A DNA stretch of 21,477 bases, from the NCBI GenBank assembly GCA_937905985.1, contig CALCWC010000102.1:1-21477 (forward strand), written 5' to 3'. The notes under the pieces were generated by a model that was given only the letters and a program-made list of their open reading frames with translations, ran no database searches and had not been told where the DNA came from. Positions within the stretch are counted from its first letter, which is position 1. Each line of letters opens with the position of its first letter. Positions 13,762 through 20,533 of this stretch are shown here, in pieces. The DNA is from an uncultured Verrucomicrobiales bacterium. GTDB lineage: Bacteria > Verrucomicrobiota > Verrucomicrobiia > Verrucomicrobiales > Akkermansiaceae. The position numbers and the translations under genes are program-made.

Positions 13762-14243
13762 TTCTTCATCTTGGGTTCGCAGGGAACCACGGTCACGGGC
13801 ACCTTGGCGCCGCGCACCAGCTTCTCCGCCGTGCTGCCCAGCAGGATGGTGCTGAAGATGCTGTGGTGGCGGTTGCCGATGACCACCTGGTCCACGTTGT
13901 GGCGCTCGCAGAAGCGCGCCACGCAGCGCACGATGTCCTCGTGTTCCTCCGCCTTGGCGTAGATGGGGATACCCCATTTCTCACGCACAACGTCCGCGAT
14001 TTCCTTGGCGCGCTTGTCCGCCACCTCCAAGATGCGGTTCGGGTACTCGGGGTCGATTTCCAGACCGGAAAACGCGCCCGTCATGTCCCCGTTGGTAAGG
14101 CCGAGTCCACTGTCGCCCATGTTGTGGTGGACCACATGCAGCAGGTACATCTTCCCGCCGCACTGGCGCGTCACGTTGGCGGCAAAGTCCAGCACCGGCT
14201 GGGCTGCCTCTGAAAAATCCGTTGCCGCGAGTATTCTAAACAT
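13758..14243 (-). CDS. uspA: Universal stress protein (UspA family)
   Basis: A 161-aa protein of standard Usp length. It begins MFRILAATDFSEAAQPVLDF, the typical first strand and the D that touches ATP. It ends with the family segment VDQVVIGNRHHSIFSTILLG, then STAEKLVRGAKVPVTVVP. The ATP-binding G-x2-G-x9-G-S/T motif is only partly kept: the second glycine is replaced (GNRHHS), so nucleotide binding is doubtful. It opens the five-gene operon with its own extended -10 promoter, whose -10 box ends 6 nt before the ATG. This start is therefore preferred over an ATG at 14291 that lies upstream of the promoter. Confidence 0.9.
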   Translation of the reverse strand: MFRILAATDFSEAAQPVLDFAANVTRQCGGKMYLLHVVHHNMGDSGLGLTNGDMTGAFSGLEIDPEYPNRILEVADKRAKEIADVVREKWGIPIYAKAEEHEDIVRCVARFCERHNVDQVVIGNRHHSIFSTILLGSTAEKLVRGAKVPVTVVPCEPKMKK

Positions 14244-14249
14244 GCCGCC

Positions 14250-14278
14250 AGCATACCACAGCCCACCCCCGGATTCAA
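14250..14278 (-). promoter_or_regulatory. Promoter of the uspA-ymdB-tcdA-methyltransferase-phosphoesterase operon
   Basis: TTGAAT (complement of 14273-14278), 17-bp spacer ending TGTGG, TATGCT (complement of 14250-14255). The last spacer bases give an extended -10 (TGG-TATGCT). Six nucleotides remain to the uspA ATG, predicting a leaderless transcript. Confidence 0.75.
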
Positions 14279-14333
14279 GGGAAAATACCATGCCAACAGG
14301 ATGGCCGGCGCGGGATTTCCACGGAGGGGCCCA

Positions 14334-15251
14334 TTACTGGCGCGACAGGATAGCGCGCATCTGGGAGATATCAATGCAGCGGCGGAGGGCGTATTCCGCA
14401 CCGTCGGTGAAGTCCGGGTAGCAGAAGGCGAGATACTTCTTCATGCGGTTGCAGTGGCCGGCCTGGGTGATGCCCTCCGGCAGGATGCGCCCGGTTTCCT
14501 CGATAAGGGTTTCGTAGTAGGCGTGCATTTCATCGCGCGTGGGAGCGGCGGCGCCGCGGACCTGGCGGAAGAGGTAGGGGTTGCGCACGGCACCGCGGCC
14601 GAGCATGACGCCCGCGCACTCTGCGGCCTCCATGGTGCGGAGTACGGAATCATGGGTCTGCATGTCGCCATTGAGCAGCACGGGGCATTCCAGGCCCTGC
14701 ACAGCCCTGGGGCCGATGTACCAGTGGGGCTTGCCCGCATACAGCTGCGCGCGCGTGCGCAGATGAATCATCACCATGTCCGGCTTGGCCTCCGCCAGCA
14801 CGGGCAGAATGGCATCGAACTCATCGGCCTCCTGCCAGCCGATGCGGCATTTCACGCTGAACTTGCCCTCCGGCACCACCTCGCGCATGCGCAGCAGGAT
14901 GGTGCGGAAATTGTCCAGGTCGCGCAGCAGCGCAGCCCCCGCCCCGTGGCGGTTCACCAACGGAGACGGGCATCCCGCGTTCAGGTTGATACCGGCAATC
15001 GGCAGCTTGAGCAGCTCCACGGCGTCACGCACCAGCGCGTCGGCATCGCTGCCGGCCAGCTGGGCGTGGATGGGGCACCCGCTCTCATTCTCACGGATGC
15101 AGCGCAGGTTCTCATCCGCCATAGCGCAGGTGGTGGAGGTGCTGCGGAAATAGGGAGTGACGAGGAAATCCGGCAGGCTGCCGATGCGCGTCAGCGTGCG
15201 CACAAAGGCCAAATCCGTTACATCCTGCATGGGAGCGAGTGCCAGTATCAT
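14334..15251 (-). CDS. dus: tRNA-dihydrouridine synthase
   Basis: A 305-aa FMN enzyme reducing uridine to dihydrouridine in tRNA D-loops. It begins MILALAPMQDVTDLAFVRTL, the usual TIM-barrel start (L-A-P-M-x-x-V-T-D). Catalytic C94 is in LNAGCPSPLVNRHGAGAALL. K134 lies in FSVKCRIGW, H163 and R165 in IHLRTRAQLYAG, and the FMN phosphate loop in LLNGDM and MLGRGAVRNPYLF. The subfamily (DusA, B or C) cannot be fixed by eye. The start at 15251 is 6 nt after its -10 box. It is transcribed divergently from the L,D-transpeptidase, with the two -35 boxes 10 bp apart, and ends 90 bp before uspA, which has its own promoter. Confidence 0.93.
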   Translation of the reverse strand: MILALAPMQDVTDLAFVRTLTRIGSLPDFLVTPYFRSTSTTCAMADENLRCIRENESGCPIHAQLAGSDADALVRDAVELLKLPIAGINLNAGCPSPLVNRHGAGAALLRDLDNFRTILLRMREVVPEGKFSVKCRIGWQEADEFDAILPVLAEAKPDMVMIHLRTRAQLYAGKPHWYIGPRAVQGLECPVLLNGDMQTHDSVLRTMEAAECAGVMLGRGAVRNPYLFRQVRGAAAPTRDEMHAYYETLIEETGRILPEGITQAGHCNRMKKYLAFCYPDFTDGAEYALRRCIDISQMRAILSRQ

Positions 15252-15257
15252 GCCCAC

Positions 15258-15286
15258 AGGATAGCACAAACGCACGAAAAGCGCAA
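15258..15286 (-). promoter_or_regulatory. Promoter of dus
   Basis: TTGCGC (complement of 15281-15286), 17-bp spacer ending TGTGC, TATCCT (complement of 15258-15263), with an extended -10 TGC. Six nucleotides remain to the ATG at 15251. Confidence 0.7.
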
Positions 15287-15296
15287 CAATTTGTGC

Positions 15297-15325
15297 TTGA
15301 CTTTTCCCAGCGGCGGGAGCATAAA
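15297..15325 (+). promoter_or_regulatory. Promoter of the L,D-transpeptidase lipoprotein gene
   Basis: TTGACT (15297-15302), 17-bp spacer, CATAAA (15320-15325). The predicted start is near 15332, leaving a leader of about 45 nt, in contrast to the divergent dus promoter. Confidence 0.5.
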
Positions 15326-15376
15326 GCGGGCGCAATCCCGCATGCGCGAGAATGCGAAAGGCCCACCAATTCCGCC

Positions 15377-15967
15377 ATGAAGAACGCCACCATCCTGATA
15401 CTTTCCACCGCCGCCGCACTCCTGACCGCGTGCGACCCCGCCACCGAGCTTGCAAACGCGGAGGGATACGCCTTCAAGCGCAATATGAACTTCACCCCCG
15501 GCGATGCCGTGAACGCCGGCTCCTGGGACGTCCCCGCAGGCGTCACCGGAGCCCACGTCATTATTGTGGACACCGGCTTGCAGAAGGCCAGCTACTACAT
15601 CGGCAATCACCTGGTGGGCACCTCCACCATCTCCTCCGGCAAGGCGGGACACGGCACACCGCGCGGCACGTTCCGCGTGCTTGCCAAGGACGCGGACCAC
15701 AAGTCGTCCACCTACGGCAGCATCGTTGACAGCGCAGGCAACACGATGATTGCAGAGTACACGCAGGGGCAGCCGATACCCGCTGGCGGCCACTACAAGG
15801 GCGCCGAGATGACCAACGCGCTGCAGCTGACCACGGGCGGCGTGTGGATGCACGAGGGCATTGTGACCTCCGCACCGGAAAGCCACGGCTGCATCCGCCT
15901 GCCCAAGAAGATGGCCAAGCATTTCTTTGACAACACCTCCGTGGGCGACACGGTAATCATCAAGTAA
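15377..15967 (+). CDS. L,D-transpeptidase (YkuD domain) lipoprotein
   Basis: A 196-aa lipoprotein. The signal peptide MKNATILILSTAAALLTAC ends in a lipobox with C19 as the lipidated residue. The YkuD domain spans about 60-196: HVIIVDTGLQKASYYIGNHL, the TSTISSGKAGHGTPRGTFRV segment, then H159 in WMHEG and the catalytic SHGCIRL with H170, C172 and R174. Such enzymes form 3-3 peptidoglycan cross-links or attach proteins to the wall; here the enzyme would sit in the periplasm tethered to a membrane. The frame is open upstream to 15239, but the lipoprotein signal fixes ATG 15377. The psd gene follows after 35 bp and may share the transcript. Confidence 0.9.
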   Translation: MKNATILILSTAAALLTACDPATELANAEGYAFKRNMNFTPGDAVNAGSWDVPAGVTGAHVIIVDTGLQKASYYIGNHLVGTSTISSGKAGHGTPRGTFRVLAKDADHKSSTYGSIVDSAGNTMIAEYTQGQPIPAGGHYKGAEMTNALQLTTGGVWMHEGIVTSAPESHGCIRLPKKMAKHFFDNTSVGDTVIIK

Positions 15968-16002
15968 ACCCGCGTGTTGCAGCGCGGCACCCCCTCCCCC
16001 GC

Positions 16003-16899
16003 ATGGAAGAGGACGGCATCATATTCTACAACCGCTACACCGGGCAAACCGAGCGTGAGAAGGTGATGGGCGAGCGTGCCCTGCGCTGGATCTACGGCAC
16101 GTCCACGGGCAGGCTGGCGCTGCACCTGCTCATCAAGCGGGCGGCGGTTTCCAAGGTGATGGGCTGGATGAAGGACCGCCCCTCCAGTGCGCGCAACCTG
16201 CCGCAGTTCGTGCAGGAATACGGCATCAACATGGAGGAGGCGGAACGCGCGGTGGAGGAATACACCTCGTTCAACGATTTTTTCACGCGAACGCTCAAGC
16301 CGGGCGCGCGCCCCGTCTGTGGAGAGGGCCTTGTGGCACTGCCGGCAGACGGCCGCCACAGCGGCTGGCAGGATGCCGCGGAGATGCGCGGTGCGTTCGT
16401 GAAGGGGCAGAGCTTTGATTTGCCCGCACTGCTGGGCAGTGCGGAGCTGGCGCGCAAGTACGCGCACGGCACCGTGGTGCTCAGCCGCCTTTGCCCGGTG
16501 GACTACCACCGCTTCCACTTTGTTGCAAGCGGCACGCCGGAGGCCGCCGTGCGCATCCCCGGCCCGCTGTCCAGCGTATCGCCATACTGCCTTCGCCGCC
16601 GCATCTCCTGGCTCTGGACCAACAAGCGCGAGCTCACCGTCATCCACTCCGATGCGCTGGGAGACGTGCTCTCCCTGGCCGTTGGCGCCACAGGCGTGGG
16701 TGCCATCACCCAAACCTACGCGCCCGGGCAGCATGTCAACAAAGCGCAGGAGCAGGGCTATTTCGCCTTCGGCGGCTCCACGGTGATGACCTTCTTTGAG
16801 CCGGGGCGCATCCAGCTGGCGGAGGACATTGCCGCCCATTCCGCGGAATACGTGGAAACCTACGCCCGCCAGGGAGACGTGATGGGGCGTGTTTTGTGA
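16003..16899 (+). CDS. psd: Phosphatidylserine decarboxylase proenzyme
   Basis: A 298-aa membrane-associated enzyme making phosphatidylethanolamine. Visible features: SFNDFFTRTLKPGARP (89-104), ALPADGR with D116, VVLSRLCPVDYHRFHF with D167, H169 and H172, and the self-cleavage site FGGSTVMTFF, where G258-S259 is the predicted cut producing the pyruvoyl group from S259. The length and the N-terminal part (FYNRYTGQTEREKV) are like the roughly 300-aa chlamydial and clostridial form rather than the 200-aa short form. The triad and processing site look complete. The gene may be in an operon with the L,D-transpeptidase, 35 bp upstream; both act on the envelope. Confidence 0.93.
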   Translation: MEEDGIIFYNRYTGQTEREKVMGERALRWIYGTSTGRLALHLLIKRAAVSKVMGWMKDRPSSARNLPQFVQEYGINMEEAERAVEEYTSFNDFFTRTLKPGARPVCGEGLVALPADGRHSGWQDAAEMRGAFVKGQSFDLPALLGSAELARKYAHGTVVLSRLCPVDYHRFHFVASGTPEAAVRIPGPLSSVSPYCLRRRISWLWTNKRELTVIHSDALGDVLSLAVGATGVGAITQTYAPGQHVNKAQEQGYFAFGGSTVMTFFEPGRIQLAEDIAAHSAEYVETYARQGDVMGRVL

Positions 16900-16967
16900 G
16901 GCACGCGGGCGGTTGGCAGGCAGGCGTTGGAGGTAACGAGCGTGGTGGGTATGCACACCGTCCCCGA

Positions 16968-17051
16968 ATCCACCCCGCCATGCGGCGGGGTTCCGTGCCG
17001 AGACGTATCAACGTGGTTACCCCCAACCCTCTCGGGTTGGGCTACCGGTCC
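16968..17051 (+). repeat. Left 84-bp REP-like end of the transposase module
   Basis: It contains two palindromes: CCCCGCC-ATGC-GGCGGGG (16973-16990) and CCCAACCC-TCTC-GGGTTGGG (17022-17041). It is repeated in inverted orientation at 17677-17760 with 77 of 84 positions identical. Weaker similarity continues outward to about 16925. Confidence 0.85.
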
Positions 17052-17068
17052 ATACGCCCTCCCGTATG
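17051..17068. repeat. Additional hairpin inside the left end
   Basis: CATACG (17051-17056), loop CCCTCC, CGTATG (17063-17068). It lies just inside the 84-bp repeat and has no counterpart at the right end. Confidence 0.5.
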
Positions 17069-17140
17069 GTCGGGCTTGGTTCGGCGCCTGACGGCGCAAG
17101 GGGAACGAATGGCCGAACGAATGACGGTGGGATAGACCAA

Positions 17141-17169
17141 TTGACGGGGTATCCGGCAAATGGTATCAT
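17141..17169 (+). promoter_or_regulatory. Promoter of the transposase
   Basis: TTGACG (17141-17146), 17-bp spacer, TATCAT (17164-17169). Seven nucleotides remain to the ATG at 17177, so the message is nearly leaderless. Confidence 0.65.
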
Positions 17170-17176
17170 GTAGGGC

Positions 17177-17623
17177 ATGTCTCACACATACTACAAAAAC
17201 CATGTGCATGTGGTGTTTCACACGGGGAGGCGCACGATTAAGCCAAAGGACTTGGAGAGACTGCATGCCTACATAGGCGGATTGGCAAAACAATTCAAAG
17301 TGCAGAAACCGATTGTCGGCGGCACGGCGGACCATATCCACATGTTGGGGGAATTCCCCTTGGACAAGGCCCCATCGCAAATAGTGGGCGCAATAAAGGC
17401 CATTTCCTCGCGTTGGATCAAAGGGCTCCATAGTGAATATGGGAGGTTTTCCTGGCAGCAGGGCTTCGGTTATTTTTCCGTCAGCTCTTCCGAACGCCAC
17501 AAGGTTGTGGATTACATCAAAAACCAGGCCGAGCACCACAAGAACGAAACCGCGGCACAGGAATACGCCCGCCTGATACGCCTCCACTACGGGGCATCCG
17601 GCGATGAGGCTGCAATCACATGA
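17177..17623 (+). CDS. REP-associated tyrosine transposase (IS200-like Y1 nuclease)
   Basis: A 148-aa single-strand endonuclease of the HUH class. The HUH motif is DHIHML with H53 and H55; the catalytic tyrosine is probably Y113 in VDYIKNQAEHH. Family segments HVVFHTGRRT, GAIKAISSRWIKGL and WQQGFGYFSVS are in order. The length is typical of TnpA/RAYT proteins. There is no tnpB, and the gene lies between two inverted copies of a double palindrome. That is the arrangement of REP-associated transposases, thought to mobilise REP elements, rather than of classical IS200. The coding frame is intact and all key residues are present, so it may be active. Base usage is more A/T-rich than the neighbouring genes, consistent with acquisition. 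Confidence 0.9.
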   Translation: MSHTYYKNHVHVVFHTGRRTIKPKDLERLHAYIGGLAKQFKVQKPIVGGTADHIHMLGEFPLDKAPSQIVGAIKAISSRWIKGLHSEYGRFSWQQGFGYFSVSSSERHKVVDYIKNQAEHHKNETAAQEYARLIRLHYGASGDEAAIT

Positions 17624-17676
17624 AACACCCCCGCGCGCCGTGCGCGCGGCTAACTTCGAGCCATGAAATGGCGGCC

Positions 17677-17760
17677 GGACCGGTAGCCCAACCCGAGAGG
17701 GTTGGGGACAACCACGTTGATACGTCTCGGCACGCAACCCCGCCATGCGGCGGGGTGGAT
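17677..17760 (-). repeat. Right 84-bp REP-like end of the transposase module
   Basis: Inverted copy of 16968-17051. The seven differences are the ATGC loop (read as GCAT in the other orientation) and three bases between and beside the hairpins; both stems are fully conserved. Confidence 0.85.
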
Positions 17761-17831
17761 TAGCGCCAACGCACGCCTACCAACCACCCATGTTGACACC
17801 AACCATGGCGTACACAACCTATATTTTGGAA

Positions 17832-17860
17832 TTTACATTTCTCGCGGCACGTCCTATAAT
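17832..17860 (+). promoter_or_regulatory. Promoter of ychF
   Basis: TTTACA (17832-17837), 17-bp spacer, perfect TATAAT (17855-17860). Nine nucleotides remain to the ATG at 17870, giving a leader of at most a few bases. Confidence 0.75.
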
Positions 17861-17869
17861 CCCGGCGCT

Positions 17870-18991
17870 ATGTTACAAGCCGGAATCGTAGGCCTGCCCA
17901 ACGTGGGCAAATCCACCCTCTTCAACGCCGTCACGCGCTCCCGCAAGGCGGAAGCCGCCAACTACCCGTTCTGCACCATCGACCCCAACGTGGGCATGGT
18001 GGAGGTGCCGGATGCCCGTTTGGGCGTGCTGGCGGAGATGAGCAAGAGCGAGCGTATCGTGCCCGCCGCCATCGAATTCGTGGACATCGCTGGCCTCGTC
18101 AAGGGCGCGGCGGAAGGCGCCGGGCTCGGCAACAAATTCCTCTCCAACATCCGCGAGACCGATGCCATCGTCCAAGTGGTGCGCTGCTTCGAGAACGACG
18201 ACATCATCCACGAGCTGGGCAGCGTGGACCCCGTGCGCGACATTGAAATCATCAACGACGAACTTATCCTGGCGGACCTGGCGGCCATGGAGAAGCGCAA
18301 GGAAAGCCGCATCAAGAAAGCCCGCGGCGGCGACAAGGAGGCCAAGGCCGAGGTGGAGCTCATCGACAAGCTGCTGCCTCACCTGGACGCCGGGAAGCCC
18401 GCCATCACGCTGGAATTGAGCGAGGACGAGCGCAAGCTGCTGCACACCTTCTACCTGCTCTCCGACAAGAAGAGCATCTTTGCCTGCAACGTGAGCGAGG
18501 AGGAACTGGCGGATGCCGTCAACAACCCCGACGCCCATCCCTACGTGGCAGCCGTGCGCAAGTACGTGGCGGAGCACCACAACGCTGAAGCCATCGTCAT
18601 CTCCGCCCGCATGGAGGAGGAGCTCTCCGAGCTGGACGCAGCCGATGCCAAGGACTATTTGGAGGCGCTGGGCGTGAGCGATTCCGGCGTGAGCGAGCTC
18701 ATCAAGGCCGCGTACCACCTGCTGGGCCTGCGCACCTACCTTACCACCGGCGTGAAGGAAACCAAGGCCTGGACCATCCCCGCCGGTGCCAAGGCCCCGC
18801 AGGCCGCCGGCGTCATCCACACCGACTTCGAGCGCGGTTTCATCGCCGCACAGGTGGTCTCGTACGACGACCTGGTGGCCTGCGGCTCCCTGCAGAAAGC
18901 CAAGGAGCTCGCCAAACTGCGAACGGAAGGCAAGGACTACGTGGTGCAGGACGGCGACGTGGTAGAATTCCGCTTCAACGTGAGCAAATAA
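17870..18991 (+). CDS. ychF: Redox-regulated ATPase YchF (Obg family)
   Basis: A 373-aa P-loop ATPase associated with ribosomes and the stress response. G1 is GLPNVGKST (8-16), switch I is NYPFCTIDPNVG, and G3 is FVDIAGLVKGAAEGAGLGNK. The G4 position reads ACNVSEEE, the N-x-x-E variant that gives YchF its ATP rather than GTP preference. A coiled-coil insert and a C-terminal TGS domain follow (TTGVKETKAWTIPAGAKAPQ, then HTDFERGFIAAQVVSYDD). The length is close to the usual 363-365. The frame is open upstream to 17702 through the right REP end, but the promoter at 17832-17860 and the conserved N-terminus fix ATG 17870. Confidence 0.95.
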   Translation: MLQAGIVGLPNVGKSTLFNAVTRSRKAEAANYPFCTIDPNVGMVEVPDARLGVLAEMSKSERIVPAAIEFVDIAGLVKGAAEGAGLGNKFLSNIRETDAIVQVVRCFENDDIIHELGSVDPVRDIEIINDELILADLAAMEKRKESRIKKARGGDKEAKAEVELIDKLLPHLDAGKPAITLELSEDERKLLHTFYLLSDKKSIFACNVSEEELADAVNNPDAHPYVAAVRKYVAEHHNAEAIVISARMEEELSELDAADAKDYLEALGVSDSGVSELIKAAYHLLGLRTYLTTGVKETKAWTIPAGAKAPQAAGVIHTDFERGFIAAQVVSYDDLVACGSLQKAKELAKLRTEGKDYVVQDGDVVEFRFNVSK

Positions 18992-19013
18992 CGCCACCAA
19001 GCCCCGCCCCGCG

Positions 19014-19050
19014 AAAAAAAAGCATGTATTTTTTAAATTCCGCAAAAAAA
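19014..19050 (+). promoter_or_regulatory. Phased A-tracts upstream of the lipoprotein promoter
   Basis: Two A8 runs (near 19014-19021 and 19043-19050) and a T6 run between them lie upstream of the -35 box. Their spacing is close to whole helical turns, so the DNA may be curved or act as an UP element. Confidence 0.4.
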
Positions 19051-19053
19051 AGC

Positions 19054-19081
19054 TTGCTTCCGTGACAGGACACGCTATACT
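19054..19081 (+). promoter_or_regulatory. Promoter of the lipoprotein gene cluster
   Basis: TTGCTT (19054-19059), 16-bp spacer, TATACT (19076-19081). The predicted leader to the ATG at 19149 is about 60 nt, and it contains no Shine-Dalgarno sequence. Confidence 0.6.
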
Positions 19082-19148
19082 GCTTCCATAGACAGGGGCT
19101 TTCCGCGTCCATGCGGGGCCTGACAACAGGTTCACACTATTCAATCTT

Positions 19149-19757
19149 ATGAAGAAGACACTCACTCTGCTCCTCATGGCGGCGGTTGCGCTGGCCACCG
19201 GTACCGTATTCACCTCCTGCTCCGGCGGCGGCGACAAGGAGAAATCCCCGGATGACGTCATCACCCTGAACGATTTCCGCAAGGCCAAGAAGGAATTCCA
19301 CATCAACACGCTCGGCCGCATCTCCATCGTGCCGGACGAGAACCTGCCGGAAGCGCAGGGCTCGCTTCAGGACACCGTCTACAGCACGGGCTATGCGGAA
19401 TTCTTCGGCGCCAGCTACGACTGCGACTTCGTCTACCGCACGGATGAGCTGAACCATGAGAGCGGCGTGCCCTCAATGGCCACCCTCTGGATCACCTTCC
19501 AGAGCCTGAACGCCATCACGGACGGCAGCGTGCTGGCATCCGTGGGCATGGACCCGCAGGGCACCGGCATGGTGGGCGGCGCGCTGCAGATGCAGTTCAA
19601 CTTCACCACACACGAGGTGGAGGTGCTCAGCAGCTCCCAGGGCACCGTGACCATCAACTATCCGGACCCCATGGGCGAGTACCTCACCTTCAACGCCTGG
19701 CTCCGCTCCGTGCTCAACGGCAACTTCTACGTGACCAAGAAGGGCGCCAGCAACTAA
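19149..19757 (+). CDS. Lipoprotein of unknown function, first of three
   Basis: A 202-aa protein. The signal peptide MKKTLTLLLMAAVALATGTV ends in lipobox FTSC with lipidated C24, followed by a SGGGDKEKSPDD spacer. The rest is predicted to be mainly beta strand (for example TGYAEFFGASYDCDFVYRTD and ALQMQFNFTTHEVEVLSSSQ), with repeated short strands and no catalytic motif I recognise. The segment VITLNDFRKAKKEF can be aligned loosely with ISPHNLIPDE of the second and LSPNHLVMNG of the third lipoprotein, suggesting distant paralogy. Residues +2 to +4 after the cysteine are SGG, so inner-membrane retention by Asp+2 is not expected. It opens the cluster; the next gene starts 24 bp downstream. Confidence 0.85.
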   Translation: MKKTLTLLLMAAVALATGTVFTSCSGGGDKEKSPDDVITLNDFRKAKKEFHINTLGRISIVPDENLPEAQGSLQDTVYSTGYAEFFGASYDCDFVYRTDELNHESGVPSMATLWITFQSLNAITDGSVLASVGMDPQGTGMVGGALQMQFNFTTHEVEVLSSSQGTVTINYPDPMGEYLTFNAWLRSVLNGNFYVTKKGASN

Positions 19758-19781
19758 CTAAACCCTGCATTCCCCGAAGCC

Positions 19782-20504
19782 ATGAAGCCTCCCTTCATGA
19801 AAACCGGTGCCAAGGCCCTGCTGCTCTCGCAGGCCGCGCTCGCCGCACTCCTTGTCTCCACCCTGCCCTCTTGCAGCGGCGGCGGTAACGACAAGGAGAC
19901 GGGCACCGTCCGCGACATCAGCCCGCACAATCTGATTCCGGACGAGAGCGCGCTGGGAACGGAGCTGCGCATCCTCGGCATCCACGTCACCCAGGACGGC
20001 TGGGAAATCGGCACCGACCCCACATACGATCCCGGCATTCCCGGAGCCACGCCCGATGAAACGGAAAGCCCGCTGATCATGGTGTTCGACCCAAACGGCA
20101 CCGTCACCGTGACGCTGCCCTTCCAAAGCGTGACGGATGCAGACGCCGGAGCCCCCCCCGTCTTGAACGGCACCTGGTGGCAGGCGCCGCGCAGCGGCGC
20201 GCAGGAGCAGCACAACACGGTCATGTACATCAACTTCCGCGTGGAGGGAGCCGTGCGCACCGTGGGCTGGTGCATCGGCACGGGTGAGAATATCTGCCTG
20301 CATCTGCGCAGATACCTTCAAGACCCCTTGGGAACCATCTACATCGGGGCCGTGTCATCCGGCACCTTCACCCTGGAGGGCCTCTTCCAAGAAGTGCACT
20401 CGACCGATGGCACGCATATCGTCAACCCCACCTGCAACCTTATATCGCAGCCGTGCGTCCTCACCATAGCCGGCTGGCAGTACGATGAGAATGCCGGGAA
20501 CTAA
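19782..20504 (+). CDS. Lipoprotein of unknown function, second of three
   Basis: A 240-aa protein. A long signal peptide ends in lipobox LPSC with C31, then SGGGNDKETGTV. DISPHNLIPDE follows, then probable beta strands: PLIMVFDPNGTVTVTLPF, NTVMYINFRVEGAVRTVGW and IYIGAVSSGTFTLEG. Four further cysteines (in GWCIGTG, ENICLHL, NPTCNL and QPCVLT) could form disulphides outside the cytoplasm. No known domain recognised. The ATG at 19782 is used; a second ATG at 19797 would shorten the n-region and is equally acceptable. It sits 24 bp after the first lipoprotein gene and 29 bp before the third, so it is co-transcribed. Confidence 0.85.
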   Translation: MKPPFMKTGAKALLLSQAALAALLVSTLPSCSGGGNDKETGTVRDISPHNLIPDESALGTELRILGIHVTQDGWEIGTDPTYDPGIPGATPDETESPLIMVFDPNGTVTVTLPFQSVTDADAGAPPVLNGTWWQAPRSGAQEQHNTVMYINFRVEGAVRTVGWCIGTGENICLHLRRYLQDPLGTIYIGAVSSGTFTLEGLFQEVHSTDGTHIVNPTCNLISQPCVLTIAGWQYDENAGN

Positions 20505-20533
20505 TCCGCACGCCTGAATCCATAGACTCCTAT

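Larger units (their letters stand above)
16968..17760. mobile_element. RAYT/REP module
   Basis: The transposase gene plus its inverted 84-bp palindromic ends occupies 793 bp between psd and ychF. The ends are not classical terminal inverted repeats of a DDE element. They are imperfect copies of a double-hairpin unit, which fits single-strand recognition by a Y1 enzyme. No target-site duplication is expected and none was seen. Confidence 0.75.

Noticed and set aside
16968..17760. Possible CRISPR or classical IS with terminal inverted repeats
   Set aside because: There are only two repeat copies, in inverted orientation, around a Y1 transposase; internal palindromes and the absence of direct target duplications fit a RAYT/REP module better.
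17873..19327. A 484-codon minus-strand frame opposite ychF
   Set aside because: It is a shadow of ychF, rich in Gly/His/Val, and extends through the intergenic region without a promoter.
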